A stretch of 64,000 nucleotides of DNA from Photorhabdus sp. CRCIA-P01 (lineage in GTDB: Bacteria > Pseudomonadota > Gammaproteobacteria > Enterobacterales > Enterobacteriaceae): NCBI RefSeq assembly GCF_003545805.1, contig NZ_NMQR01000022.1, positions 1 to 64,000 on the forward strand, read 5' to 3'. A model generated the notes under the pieces. It was not told where the DNA came from, made no database searches, and saw only the letters and a list, made by a program, of their open reading frames with translations. Position numbers and translations under genes: made by a program. Below are positions 28,544 through 38,500 of this stretch, piece after piece (within the stretch, counting starts at the first letter, position 1; each line of letters begins with the position of its first letter).

Positions 28544-30835
28544 TTAAATCTTACACGCGCCGCCTTCACAATCGGAATCAGCAGATTCCACGACTTCTTC
28601 CAGGTCATCCTGAACGTCTTCCGCACCATCACGGGTATTGTGGTAATACAGTGTCTTCACACCATATTTGTAAGCGAGCAGCAAATCTTTCAGTAGCTGA
28701 TTCATCGGCACTTTTCCACTCGGGAAATGTGTCGGATCATAGTTGGTATTGGCAGAGATCGACTGATCGATAAATTTCTGCATGATACCAACCAACTGCA
28801 AGTAGCCATCATTACCAGGCATTTGCCACAAGAGTTCGTAAGCGCTTTTCAGACGCTCATATTCCGGTACCACCTGGCGCAAAATGCCATCTTTTGATGC
28901 TTTGATGCTGATGTAACCACGAGGCGGTTCAATGCCGTTGGTGGCGTTGGAGATCTGTGAAGAGGTCTCTGACGGCATCAAAGACGATAATGTTGAATTG
29001 CGCAGACCATATTGTTTGATATCGTTGCGCAATGCTTCCCAGTCATAGTGCAGCGGTTCATTGGTCAATGTGTCCAGCGCTTTTTTATAGGTATCGATAG
29101 GTAGGATACCTTTAGAATAGGTGGTTTCTTTAAACCACGGGCAAGCGCCTTGTTCTTTCGCCAGTTCATTAGAGGCTTTCAACAGGTAATACTGGATTGC
29201 TTCAAATGTTTTGTGAGTCAGGTTGTTAGCGCTGCCATCTGAGTAACGTACACCGTGTTTCGCCAGATAGTAAGCATAGTTGATGACACCAATGCCTAAT
29301 GTACGGCGACCCATTGCCCCTTGTTTGGCGGCGAGGATAGGGTAGTCCTGATAATCGAGCAGGGCATCAAGGGCACGGACCGCCAGAATAGCCAGTTCTT
29401 CCAGATCATCAAGATTTTCAATTGCCCCCAGGTTGAATGCGGATAAGGTACACAGCGCGATTTCACCATTTTTATCATTGATATCATTCAATGGCTTGGT
29501 TGGCAGTGCAATTTCCAGGCACAGGTTTGATTGGCGCACCGGGGCGACTAAAGGATCAAATGGGCTGTGGGTGTTGCAGTGATCGACGTTCTGAATATAA
29601 ATACGGCCGGTGGAAGCACGCTCTTGCATCATTAGGGAGAAGAGCTCAACGGCTTTCAGACGTTGCTGACGGATATTGCTGTCCTGCTCATATTTGGTGT
29701 ACAAGCGCTCAAATTCATCCTGATCGGCAAAGAAGGCATCATATAGCCCTGGAACGTCGGATGGGCTGAACAGGGTAATCTCTTCACCTTTGATCAGGCG
29801 CTCATACATCAGTTTGTTAAGTTGTACGCCATAGTCCATGTGACGAACACGGTTTCCTTCAACGCCACGGTTGTTTTTCAGTACCAGCAGGCTTTCAACT
29901 TCCAGATGCCATAATGGATAGAACAGTGTAGCGGCCCCGCCACGAACGCCCCCCTGAGAGCAGGATTTGACCGCGGTCTGGAAATGTTTATAAAAAGGAA
30001 TACAGCCGGTATGGAAGGCTTCACCATTACGGATTGGGCTTCCCAATGCACGAATGCGGCCTGCATTGATACCAATACCCGCACGTTGAGAAACATATTT
30101 CACAATCGCGCTGGAAGTCGCATTAATGGAATCCAGGCTATCATCACATTCAATCAACACGCAGGAGCTGAATTGACGCGTCGGGGTGCGTACACCTGCC
30201 ATGATCGGGGTAGGCAGAGAAATCTTAAATGTGGAAGCCGCGTCGTAAAAACGGCGAATATAGCCCAGCCGTGTCTCTTTCGGATAACCGGAGAACAGGC
30301 AAGCCGCGACCAGAAGATAAAGAAATTGGGCGCTTTCATAAATTTCACCGGTAACCCGATTCTGAACCAGATATTTACCTTCAAGCTGTTTAACCGCCGC
30401 GTAAGAAAAATTCATATCACGCCAATGGTCGATAAACTCGTTCATTTGCTCGAATTCTTCTTTCGAGTAGTCTGCAAGTAAATGCTTGTCATATTTGCCC
30501 ATTTCCACCATACGGGATACATGGTCATAGAGTGCCGGTGGCTCGAATTGACCGTAAGCTTTTTTACGCAGGTTGAAAATTGCCAAGCGGGCGGCCAAAT
30601 ACTGATAGTCAGGCGCATCACCGGAGATAAGATCAGCGGCCGCTTTGATCATCGTTTCATGAATATCCGAGGTTTTGATGCCATCGTAAAATTGGATTTG
30701 GGAACGCAGTTCTACTTGTGATACCGAGACATTTTTCAGTCCATCGGCTGCCCAGTTAACAACCCGGTGGATTTTATCAAGGTCAATTCGTTCTTTGTGG
30801 CCATCACGCTTTGTTACTAGCAGACTATGGTTCAT
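28544..30835 (-). CDS. nrdA: ribonucleoside-diphosphate reductase 1 alpha subunit NrdA
   Basis: 763 residues, catalytic subunit making dNDPs. The N-terminal ATP cone begins LLVTKRDGHKERIDLDKIHR. The active-site SSCVLIECDDS Cys, the catalytic N-x-C-x-E in QSNLCLEIALP and the C-terminal shuttle cysteines in DCEGGACKI are all present. First gene of nrdAB-yfaE. Its upstream region carries a perfect DnaA box, and weak NrdR-like boxes may be present. Confidence 0.97.
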   Translation of the reverse strand: MNHSLLVTKRDGHKERIDLDKIHRVVNWAADGLKNVSVSQVELRSQIQFYDGIKTSDIHETMIKAAADLISGDAPDYQYLAARLAIFNLRKKAYGQFEPPALYDHVSRMVEMGKYDKHLLADYSKEEFEQMNEFIDHWRDMNFSYAAVKQLEGKYLVQNRVTGEIYESAQFLYLLVAACLFSGYPKETRLGYIRRFYDAASTFKISLPTPIMAGVRTPTRQFSSCVLIECDDSLDSINATSSAIVKYVSQRAGIGINAGRIRALGSPIRNGEAFHTGCIPFYKHFQTAVKSCSQGGVRGGAATLFYPLWHLEVESLLVLKNNRGVEGNRVRHMDYGVQLNKLMYERLIKGEEITLFSPSDVPGLYDAFFADQDEFERLYTKYEQDSNIRQQRLKAVELFSLMMQERASTGRIYIQNVDHCNTHSPFDPLVAPVRQSNLCLEIALPTKPLNDINDKNGEIALCTLSAFNLGAIENLDDLEELAILAVRALDALLDYQDYPILAAKQGAMGRRTLGIGVINYAYYLAKHGVRYSDGSANNLTHKTFEAIQYYLLKASNELAKEQGACPWFKETTYSKGILPIDTYKKALDTLTNEPLHYDWEALRNDIKQYGLRNSTLSSLMPSETSSQISNATNGIEPPRGYISIKASKDGILRQVVPEYERLKSAYELLWQMPGNDGYLQLVGIMQKFIDQSISANTNYDPTHFPSGKVPMNQLLKDLLLAYKYGVKTLYYHNTRDGAEDVQDDLEEVVESADSDCEGGACKI

Positions 30836-31201
30836 GGACAGGCATACCTTACATTTACTTTCAAATTCGCTCCCACCTGTTTTGTGTCTTTACCCAGACC
30901 AAAACATAACCCTCTCAGTGGCGAAAAAACCCACGAGAGAGTAGTGGTAATGGAATGTTAAGGAACACAATATGTAGGGGGTACACTAAATAATGACAAC
31001 AAGATAATGTTAAAAACAGCTTTTATCAAGTGCACAAAAATACGGATTCTTGTGGATAACTTGAGGACTAAATTTATTAAAAAGCCGGAAGCCTGCATCA
31101 TTACTAGCGGTTGCTCTGACAGAAACACCGGCAAAAATGAGTAAAAAAATTCCTGAAAATAGGGTTTATTTGCCGATTTATTAATCTGTCGGATGAATAT
31201 G
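30836..31201 (-). promoter_or_regulatory. nrdA upstream regulatory region
   Basis: 366 bp without a credible gene. A perfect DnaA box (TGTGGATAA, 31051-31059; TTATCCACA on the other strand) fits the known DnaA control of nrdAB in E. coli. Two ACAC-N8-type sites at 30965-30980 and 30983-30998 weakly resemble NrdR boxes, but their 18-bp spacing is not the usual one. Confidence 0.5.
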
Positions 31202-31924
31202 TCAGACATTCTGGGTGTGTAACATATAATTGACGTCTACATTGTGACCAAGGCTAAATTTATCCGTTAACGGGTTGTAATGCAGGCCGATAATATGCTT
31301 TTCTCGCAGGGATGTTCTGTCAATCCAGCCTATCAACTCTGATGGTCGGATAAATTTCTTCGCATCATGGGTTCCCTTCGGTACCATTTTCAGAATGTAT
31401 TCCGCGCCGATTACCGCCATAAGCCAAGCTTTTTTGTTGCGGTTAATGGTAGAAAAAAAGACGTGTCCACCGGGTTTCACTAACTGAGCGCAAGCATGAA
31501 CGACCGATTGTGGATCGGGGACATGTTCCAGCATTTCCATACAGGTGACGATATCATAAGCTTGTGGATATTTTTCGGCGTGGCTTTCTACTGTTTCCTG
31601 TACATAAGTCACGGGGATACCTGTTTCAAGGGCATGCAGTCTGGCAACCTGAAGGGGTTCCGTACCCATATCCAGTCCGGTCACTTCTGCCCCTTCACGG
31701 ACCATGCTTTCTGACAAAATACCGCCACCACAGCCCACATCCAAGGCTTTTTTACCGAAAATGCCGTCAGAACGTTGCAAAATATAATTTAGACGTAGTG
31801 GATTAATCCGGTGCAGTGGCTGAAATTCACCTTCCAAATCCCACCAGCGAGATGCAATCGCTTCAAATTTCTCTATTTCCTGTTGATCAACATTGTTTGG
31901 GGTGGAAGGGGTTTTGATGTTCAT
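31202..31924 (-). CDS. ubiG: ubiquinone biosynthesis O-methyltransferase UbiG
   Basis: 240 residues. SAM-dependent methyltransferase performing both O-methylations of ubiquinone synthesis. Motif I is [15 protein letters not shown], with [20 protein letters not shown] and FFSTINRN following. Located between nrdA and gyrA and divergent from gyrA, as in E. coli. Confidence 0.96.
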   Translation of the reverse strand: MNIKTPSTPNNVDQQEIEKFEAIASRWWDLEGEFQPLHRINPLRLNYILQRSDGIFGKKALDVGCGGGILSESMVREGAEVTGLDMGTEPLQVARLHALETGIPVTYVQETVESHAEKYPQAYDIVTCMEMLEHVPDPQSVVHACAQLVKPGGHVFFSTINRNKKAWLMAVIGAEYILKMVPKGTHDAKKFIRPSELIGWIDRTSLREKHIIGLHYNPLTDKFSLGHNVDVNYMLHTQNV

Positions 31925-32112
31925 CAGCGGTTGTCGCTCCTTAAACTTTCTTTAGCAGGCGGATTCACTCCGTTCAGCCAGGGTTCACTCAGTTCTGAGA
32001 TAGTATACACGGCTTAATTTTTGATTGCCCGTATCTGATTTTTATAAAACGGTTGGTTTGTGGTATAGTTCTAAACCTTTGAATTCGGAATGTATGAGGG
32101 ATAGTGGGCTCC

Positions 32113-34752
32113 ATGAGCGACATTGCCAGAGAAATCACCCCGGTCAATATCGAAGAAGAGCTGAAAAGCTCGTATTTGGATTATGCGATGTCTGTTATTG
32201 TCGGGCGCGCACTACCAGATGTTCGAGACGGACTCAAGCCGGTACACCGTCGCGTACTTTATGCCATGAGTGTACTGGGAAATGATTGGAATAAATCCTA
32301 CAAAAAGTCTGCCCGTGTTGTCGGGGACGTCATCGGTAAATACCACCCACATGGGGATAGTGCAGTCTACGACACGATTGTTCGTATGGCTCAGCCATTT
32401 TCCCTGCGCTATATGTTGGTTGATGGTCAGGGTAACTTTGGGTCAGTTGATGGTGACTCAGCCGCCGCTATGCGTTACACCGAAGTGCGTATGGCAAAAG
32501 TTGCCCATGAATTGCTAGCGGATCTGGAAAAAGAGACTGTCGATTTTGTGCCGAACTATGATGGTACAGAGCAGATCCCGGAAGTGATGCCAACGAAAGT
32601 ACCAAACCTGCTGATCAATGGTTCTTCCGGTATCGCAGTGGGTATGGCAACTAACATTCCTCCTCATAACTTATCCGAAGTTATTGATGGTTGTCTGGCT
32701 TATATTGAAGATGAAAACATCAGCATTGAAGGGCTGATGCAGTATATTCCTGGCCCAGATTTCCCTACTGCCGCGATTATTAATGGTCGTCGCGGTATTC
32801 AGGAGGCTTATCGGACTGGTCGTGGTAAAATTTATATCCGTGCCCGTGCGGAAATTGAAGTGGATGAGAAGAATGGCCGTGAAACTATTTTAGTGCACGA
32901 AATTCCTTATCAGGTCAATAAAGCCCGTCTGATTGAAAAAATTGCCGAATTGGTGAAAGAGAAACGTATCGAAGGGGTTAGTGCCCTTCGTGACGAATCT
33001 GATAAAGACGGCATGCGGATCGTGATTGAAGTGAAACGGGATGCGGTGGGGGAAGTGGTTCTGAATAACCTCTATTCCTTGACTCAACTCCAGGTTTCTT
33101 TTGGTATCAATATGGTGGCCCTGCATCAAGGTCAGCCTAAACTACTGAGTCTGAAAGATATTATTTCGGCCTTCGTCTGCCACCGCCGTGAAGTGGTCAC
33201 TCGTCGTACCGTCTTTGAATTACGTAAAGCCCGTGAACGTGCCCATATTCTTGAAGCATTGGCTGTGGCACTGGCGAATATCGATCCTATTATCGAACTT
33301 ATCCGTTTTGCACCGACGCCAGCCGAGGCAAAAGCCGCATTAGTTGCTCAGCCGTGGGAATTAGGTAGTGTTGCCGCCATGCTAGAACGTGCCGGTGATG
33401 ATGCCGCCCGCCCTGAATGGCTGGAGCCACAATATGGCGTGCATGAGGGTAAATATTATCTGACTGAACAGCAGGCACAGGCCATTCTGGATCTGCGTTT
33501 GCAGAAACTGACCGGTCTTGAGCATGAAAAACTGCTGGATGAATATCGTGAGTTGCTGACATTAATTGCCGAATTGTTGTTCATTCTGGAAAATCCTGAG
33601 CGCTTGATGGAAGTGATCCGTGAAGAGTTGTTGGCGATTAAGGCGCAATATAGTGATGCCCGCCGTACTGAAATCACGGAAAATACGGCTGATATCAATA
33701 TTGAAGATTTGATTAATCAGGAAGATGTGGTTGTGACCTTGTCACATCAAGGGTATGTCAAATATCAGCCATTGTCTGACTATGAAGCGCAACGCCGTGG
33801 TGGTAAAGGGAAATCCGCAGCACGTATCAAACAAGAAGATTTCATTGAAAGGCTGCTGGTGGCGAATACTCACGATACGATCCTCTGTTTCTCCAGCCGT
33901 GGCCGTCTGTATTGGATGAAGGTTTATCAATTACCGGAGGCGAGCCGTGGTGCTCGTGGTCGTCCGATTGTTAACCTGTTGCCGCTGGAGCAAGATGAGC
34001 GAATTACGGCGATTCTGCCGGTGCGTGAATATGAAGAAGGGTTATATGTCTTCATGGCTACGGCCAGTGGGACAGTGAAGAAGACCGCGTTGCAAGATTT
34101 CAGCCGCCCGCGCAGTGCGGGTATTCTCGCCGTTAATCTCAATGAAGGTGATGAGCTGATCGGCGTTGACCTGACTGACGGTAGTAACGAAGTTATGTTG
34201 TTCTCCGCGGAAGGGAAGGTTGTTCGTTTTGAAGAGGAAGCGGTTCGTTCGATGGGGCGTACAGCTACTGGTGTCCGTGGTATTAAACTAAACGGTGAAG
34301 ATAAAGTTGTTTCTCTGATTATCCCGCGTGGAGAAGGAGAGATTCTGACTGTCACTGAAAACGGTTATGGTAAACGTACCGCTGAAAGCGAATATCCGAT
34401 TAAATCCCGTGCAACGCAGGGGGTTATCTCGATTAAAGTCAGTGAGCGTAATGGTAACGTGATCGGGGCAATTCAGGTTGAACCAACCGATCAAATAATG
34501 ATGATTACTGATGCTGGCACATTAGTACGTACAAGGGTGTCGGAAGTCAGCGTTGTTGGCCGGAATACTCAAGGCGTAACCCTTATTCGTACCGCTGAAG
34601 ATGAGAAAGTTGTCGGCTTACAGCGGGTTGCTGAGCCCGAAGATGATGAAGATGATGAAGATGGGCTGGCGGCAGAAGGGGAAGAATTGAAAAGTGATAG
34701 CACCGATGATTTACCAGATGCTAACAGCAGCGAGTCAGTTGATCCGGTTTAA
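32113..34752 (+). CDS. gyrA: DNA gyrase subunit A
   Basis: 879 residues from ATG 32113; an in-frame GTG at 32104 is less likely. The catalytic Tyr lies in the [11 protein letters not shown] region. The quinolone-resistance region reads [12 protein letters not shown] with Ser83 and Asp87 equivalents unaltered, so it looks wild type. The C-terminal beta-pinwheel contains the GyrA box QRRGGKG near 33790. The tail is acidic (DDEDDED, ESVDPV). Single gene ending in a strong terminator. Confidence 0.97.
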   Translation: MSDIAREITPVNIEEELKSSYLDYAMSVIVGRALPDVRDGLKPVHRRVLYAMSVLGNDWNKSYKKSARVVGDVIGKYHPHGDSAVYDTIVRMAQPFSLRYMLVDGQGNFGSVDGDSAAAMRYTEVRMAKVAHELLADLEKETVDFVPNYDGTEQIPEVMPTKVPNLLINGSSGIAVGMATNIPPHNLSEVIDGCLAYIEDENISIEGLMQYIPGPDFPTAAIINGRRGIQEAYRTGRGKIYIRARAEIEVDEKNGRETILVHEIPYQVNKARLIEKIAELVKEKRIEGVSALRDESDKDGMRIVIEVKRDAVGEVVLNNLYSLTQLQVSFGINMVALHQGQPKLLSLKDIISAFVCHRREVVTRRTVFELRKARERAHILEALAVALANIDPIIELIRFAPTPAEAKAALVAQPWELGSVAAMLERAGDDAARPEWLEPQYGVHEGKYYLTEQQAQAILDLRLQKLTGLEHEKLLDEYRELLTLIAELLFILENPERLMEVIREELLAIKAQYSDARRTEITENTADINIEDLINQEDVVVTLSHQGYVKYQPLSDYEAQRRGGKGKSAARIKQEDFIERLLVANTHDTILCFSSRGRLYWMKVYQLPEASRGARGRPIVNLLPLEQDERITAILPVREYEEGLYVFMATASGTVKKTALQDFSRPRSAGILAVNLNEGDELIGVDLTDGSNEVMLFSAEGKVVRFEEEAVRSMGRTATGVRGIKLNGEDKVVSLIIPRGEGEILTVTENGYGKRTAESEYPIKSRATQGVISIKVSERNGNVIGAIQVEPTDQIMMITDAGTLVRTRVSEVSVVGRNTQGVTLIRTAEDEKVVGLQRVAEPEDDEDDEDGLAAEGEELKSDSTDDLPDANSSESVDPV

Positions 34753-34780
34753 GTGAAGATATTTTTCCACTTAATTAAGA

Positions 34781-34808
34781 AACAGGTACTTCGGTGCCTG
34801 TTTTTTTA
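34781..34808 (+). terminator. gyrA terminator
   Basis: AACAGGTAC-TTCG-GTGCCTGTT stem with a stable UUCG loop, then TTTTTTT. Confidence 0.9.
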
Positions 34809-34923
34809 AAGGGATTTTTATTAATGTTGAAATATGCAACAGATGGGCCTTTTTAATCTTTAAGCTCAGGTATATCTTGTCATTAATGACATTGAATAAT
34901 GCCGGTTTTTATTAGGTAACCTT

Positions 34924-37740
34924 TTGAGATATCTTTCTTCTTTTCGTACATCGCTGAAAATATCCCGTTATCTTTTCCGGGTGCTTGGCTTAATGTTGTG
35001 GGCATTAGGCGCTTTATTAACAGCTTTTTACCTGGTTAATATCTTTAATGAAGTTAAATCGGATATTCGGCAAGAATACAATGCTAATTATGACTCCACG
35101 CTCTCTTATGTGCGTCATACAGCAAGTGTTCTGCGGGATATCCAATATATGACAGAAAAGCATTTACTGAATTCTGATGGAAAAAATGCTATTTTTGATT
35201 TTCCACATAATAACCCGGCATTTTCTTATCATCCTTTGAACCAAAGCGCTGACTGTCATACTTTTCGCGACAACACGCATAGTTATTTAAATTCATTAAA
35301 TAATCTTATCTTCTATTGGAAGGATAATCTTGCTGCGCCTCAGGGGTTGAATCAGGTTTTTCTGGTGGGTACGCAAAGTATGTGTATGGTAAGTTTTTCT
35401 ATCCGTAATACCACGACTGAACCCGATACGTTGAAAAAAATAGTTTATGAAAATTCACGTAGGCTTATCAGCCTGAAAGAGCAAGGTAAAGAACGAAATG
35501 TTTATTGGGTTATACCGGGTGCAAGATCTGATAGCGGCCATCTCTACGTATTGGCGCCGGTATATGTAAGTGGTCAGATGGTTGCCATGATAGGCATTGA
35601 ACAATTCATCAGATTGGACTCTTTTATTCAGAGACAAGACCGCCCAATTTCAATAACGTTATTGAATCGCAGTAATCAACCGGTGTTGCATTATCCAGCA
35701 AATGGTGACTATAAACTTCATTATGCTGATTATCAGTTGGAAGCGCCTTATTTTGGCTATGATGATAATTTTACTGATTTACTGTTAAAACGCCGGTTAA
35801 TGCCATCTTCATTCAGTATCATTTATGCGCTGCCACTGAAAACTATTTTTGAAGGTTTTAAGCTACAGATTATTAGCAGTATTGTGCTTAATGCGTTATC
35901 TGCCTTCGTCATCATTATCTTGGTGTATCTGTTTGAGCGGAAAATGTTTTCTCCGGCTGAAGAGAATGCGATTCGTCTGGAGGAGCATGAACAATTTAAT
36001 CATAAGATTGTTGCTTCAGCGCCGGTTGGGATCAGTATATTGCGGGTCAGTGATGGGAGTAATATTCTGAGTAATGAGTTGGCACATAATTATTTGAGAA
36101 TGCTAACGCATGAAGATCGGGAACGGATTATTCATATTATTTGTGATAGAACCAGCAGTTATGTTGATGTTGTAACCAGTAATAATCATCATTTGCAAAT
36201 CAGTTTTGTTCATTCCCGCTACAGGAATGAAGAGGTGGCAATTTGTGTCTTGGTTGATATTAGTGTCCGTGTGCGGATGGAAAAATCATTACAGGAAATG
36301 GCGTTGGCATCGGAACAGGCTAACTATTCTAAATCTATGTTTTTAGCTACCGTCAGTCACGAGTTGAGAACACCGCTTTACGGTATTATTGGAAACCTGG
36401 AGTTATTACAGGCGCATTCATTGCCTACTGAATCTGTCCGTTTGTTATCAACGATGAATAACTCTTCAGCGCTGTTGCTAAAAATTATCAGTGATATTCT
36501 CGACTTTTCAAAGATTGAATCTAAACAGCTTAAAATTGAGTCTAGAGAATTTTCCTGTCAGGAGGTTATTTCACATGTTGTTTCTAACTATCTACCGTTA
36601 GTAGTGAAAAAGCCGTTGACCTTGTATTGCTATATTGAACCGGATGTTCCGGATTATATCTGCAATGATCCGGTTAGATTACAACAAGTTATATCTAATC
36701 TGTTAAATAATGCGATTAAGTTCACTAATACTGGATGTGTGATTATACATATGACAGTTGATAGAGATTACTTATACGTCAGGATAAAGGACACCGGCGT
36801 CGGTATCTCTGATAAAGCGCTTATTCAGTTATTTGATCCATTTTTCCAGATCATGCCAAATACGGAAAGCTCATCTCAGGGAACAGGGCTTGGTCTGGCG
36901 ATTTGTGAAAAATTGATCAATCTGATGGATGGTGATATTGAGGTCATTTCACAACCACAGATAGGGAGTATGTTTTCTATTCGTTTACCTTTATATGGTG
37001 CGAAATATAGGCCAAAAACTCAGCTAATAAATGAGTATCAACGAAAAATCATCTTGGCTATACGTAATCTTTATCTGGAGGAATTTTTACAGCGTTTTCT
37101 GGTTCATCATGGCTTACACACGGTTTTATACAGTGAGCAAAACACAGATGGTAGTGAAATTATTATCAGCGATTTTCCTGATGCGGTTATTTCCCCTGTA
37201 TATGCTTATATTGAATTATCGACGGACTATATTGGCTCACCGGAACAAATCAGAGAAAACTATTGGTTACATAACACTTACCATTTACATGATTTGCCGG
37301 TAATGATTGAGCGGCTGGTTTCACCGAATCATAATGTGGTATTGAATACCGCCCCGCCTGTTTTTCAGGCAAACACTCGGTTTAATACTATTATGATTTT
37401 GGTGGTAGATGATCATCCTATCAACCGCCGTTTATTGGCTGATCAGTTGAAATCCATTGGTTTTCAAACAACGGTGGCAAATGATGGATTAGATGCGTTG
37501 GAATATTTGAAGGACGGGGGAATTGATATCATTCTGACGGATGTCAATATGCCTAATATGGATGGTTATGCGTTAACAATGTATTTACGGAATGATGGGT
37601 GTAAGTTGCCGATTATTGGTATTACGGCAAATGCACTGGCAGAAGAAAAACAGCGCTGTATTGATGCAGGAATGGATGATTGTTTGTCTAAACCGGTTTC
37701 TCTGGTGACTCTCACACAAGTACTGACGAAGATGATTTGA
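34924..37740 (+). CDS. rcsC: Rcs phosphorelay hybrid sensor kinase RcsC
   Basis: 938 residues, TTG start; the N-terminus MRYLSSFRTSLKISRYLFR aligns with E. coli RcsC. Two membrane segments (about 20-40 and 310-335) bracket a periplasmic region. The dimerisation box is ATVSHELRTP, with phospho-acceptor His479. The ATPase domain has LNNAIKFT, DTGVGI and GTGLGLAICEKL. The C-terminal receiver has IILTDVNMPNMDG with Asp873. Together with RcsD and RcsB it senses envelope stress and controls capsule and motility. It is convergent with rcsB, as in other enterobacteria. Confidence 0.95.
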   Translation: MRYLSSFRTSLKISRYLFRVLGLMLWALGALLTAFYLVNIFNEVKSDIRQEYNANYDSTLSYVRHTASVLRDIQYMTEKHLLNSDGKNAIFDFPHNNPAFSYHPLNQSADCHTFRDNTHSYLNSLNNLIFYWKDNLAAPQGLNQVFLVGTQSMCMVSFSIRNTTTEPDTLKKIVYENSRRLISLKEQGKERNVYWVIPGARSDSGHLYVLAPVYVSGQMVAMIGIEQFIRLDSFIQRQDRPISITLLNRSNQPVLHYPANGDYKLHYADYQLEAPYFGYDDNFTDLLLKRRLMPSSFSIIYALPLKTIFEGFKLQIISSIVLNALSAFVIIILVYLFERKMFSPAEENAIRLEEHEQFNHKIVASAPVGISILRVSDGSNILSNELAHNYLRMLTHEDRERIIHIICDRTSSYVDVVTSNNHHLQISFVHSRYRNEEVAICVLVDISVRVRMEKSLQEMALASEQANYSKSMFLATVSHELRTPLYGIIGNLELLQAHSLPTESVRLLSTMNNSSALLLKIISDILDFSKIESKQLKIESREFSCQEVISHVVSNYLPLVVKKPLTLYCYIEPDVPDYICNDPVRLQQVISNLLNNAIKFTNTGCVIIHMTVDRDYLYVRIKDTGVGISDKALIQLFDPFFQIMPNTESSSQGTGLGLAICEKLINLMDGDIEVISQPQIGSMFSIRLPLYGAKYRPKTQLINEYQRKIILAIRNLYLEEFLQRFLVHHGLHTVLYSEQNTDGSEIIISDFPDAVISPVYAYIELSTDYIGSPEQIRENYWLHNTYHLHDLPVMIERLVSPNHNVVLNTAPPVFQANTRFNTIMILVVDDHPINRRLLADQLKSIGFQTTVANDGLDALEYLKDGGIDIILTDVNMPNMDGYALTMYLRNDGCKLPIIGITANALAEEKQRCIDAGMDDCLSKPVSLVTLTQVLTKMI

Positions 37741-37759
37741 AACGATGATTTATAAAACA

Positions 37760-37808
37760 ATGCCCGGTACAAATAATGCCCGGTACAAATAAATAGTTGC
37801 CGGGCATC
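37760..37808. terminator. terminator region between rcsC and rcsB
   Basis: TGCCCGGTACAAAT occurs twice in tandem, followed by GCCGGGCAT. Either copy of ATGCCCGG can pair with CCGGGCAT, giving alternative hairpins shared by the two convergent genes. Confidence 0.6.
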
Positions 37809-37842
37809 GAGAGGACTTTCATGTTAAAACAACGAACGGTAT

Positions 37843-38496
37843 TTACTGAACGTGATTGCTCGTATCGATAGTGACGGAAGAAAGATAATTGAGTAATGCA
37901 ATATCGTTATTTACCCCCAGTTTTACCATAGCCGATTTTTTCTGGCTGCTGATAGTCTTGACACTGCGTTTAAGTTTTTTGGCAATGTCTGTTACCAAAA
38001 AGCCTTGGGCAAATAGACGTATAACTTCACTCTCTTTTTGTGATAACGGTTTATCACCATAGGGGGTTTTCGTCACTTTTTTCAACAGTTCAGAAACGCT
38101 TTCTGGCATAAATTTTTCCCCTTGTTTCAGGGCCGTCAATACATCAGGTAAATCTGTTGGTGCTCCTTGTTTTAAGACAATGCCTTCAATATCAAGTTCG
38201 AGTACAGTACTTAAAATTGCTGGATTATTGTTCATGGTTAGAACAATGATGGATAGCCTGGGATAATGGCGTTTGATGTATTTAATCAAATTGATCCCAT
38301 CGCCGTATATGTCCCCAGGCATGGACAGATCCGTGATCAGTACATTTGCTTTAATACAGGACAAATTGTTGATCAACGTGGTCGAGTCTTCAGACTCAGC
38401 GACGACGTTGATCCATTCAAGCCGCTCAAGTGATTTGCGGATGCCAAACAGGACAATCGGATGGTCATCGGCAATAATGACATTAAGGTTATTCAT
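37843..38496 (-). CDS. rcsB: Rcs response regulator RcsB
   Basis: 217 residues from MNNLNVIIADDHPIV; the upstream frame extension lies within the rcsD end and is ignored. The receiver domain has the phosphorylation Asp in NVLITDLSMPG. The LuxR-type HTH at the C-terminus contains SQKESEVIRLFAQGF and KTISSQKKSAM. It starts 4 bp after the rcsD stop, as expected for the rcsDB operon. Confidence 0.96.
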   Translation of the reverse strand: MNNLNVIIADDHPIVLFGIRKSLERLEWINVVAESEDSTTLINNLSCIKANVLITDLSMPGDIYGDGINLIKYIKRHYPRLSIIVLTMNNNPAILSTVLELDIEGIVLKQGAPTDLPDVLTALKQGEKFMPESVSELLKKVTKTPYGDKPLSQKESEVIRLFAQGFLVTDIAKKLKRSVKTISSQKKSAMVKLGVNNDIALLNYLSSVTIDTSNHVQ

Positions 38497-38500
38497 CTTA

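Noticed and set aside
29984..30481. 165-codon plus-strand frame inside nrdA
   Set aside because: Antisense shadow of a highly expressed gene; no independent evidence.
30965..30998. paired NrdR boxes
   Set aside because: Only partial matches to the consensus, and the 18-bp spacing differs from the usual ~31 bp, so not called as a separate feature.
30958..31209. 83-codon minus frame between ubiG and nrdA
   Set aside because: Overlaps the regulatory region with the DnaA box, has poor composition and no ribosome site.
32300..32420. gyrA quinolone-resistance mutation
   Set aside because: The region reads GDSAVYDTI with the usual Ser and Asp, i.e. wild type.
33927..34355. 142-codon minus-strand frame inside gyrA
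   Set aside because: Serine/arginine-rich translation typical of antisense shadows of gyrA.
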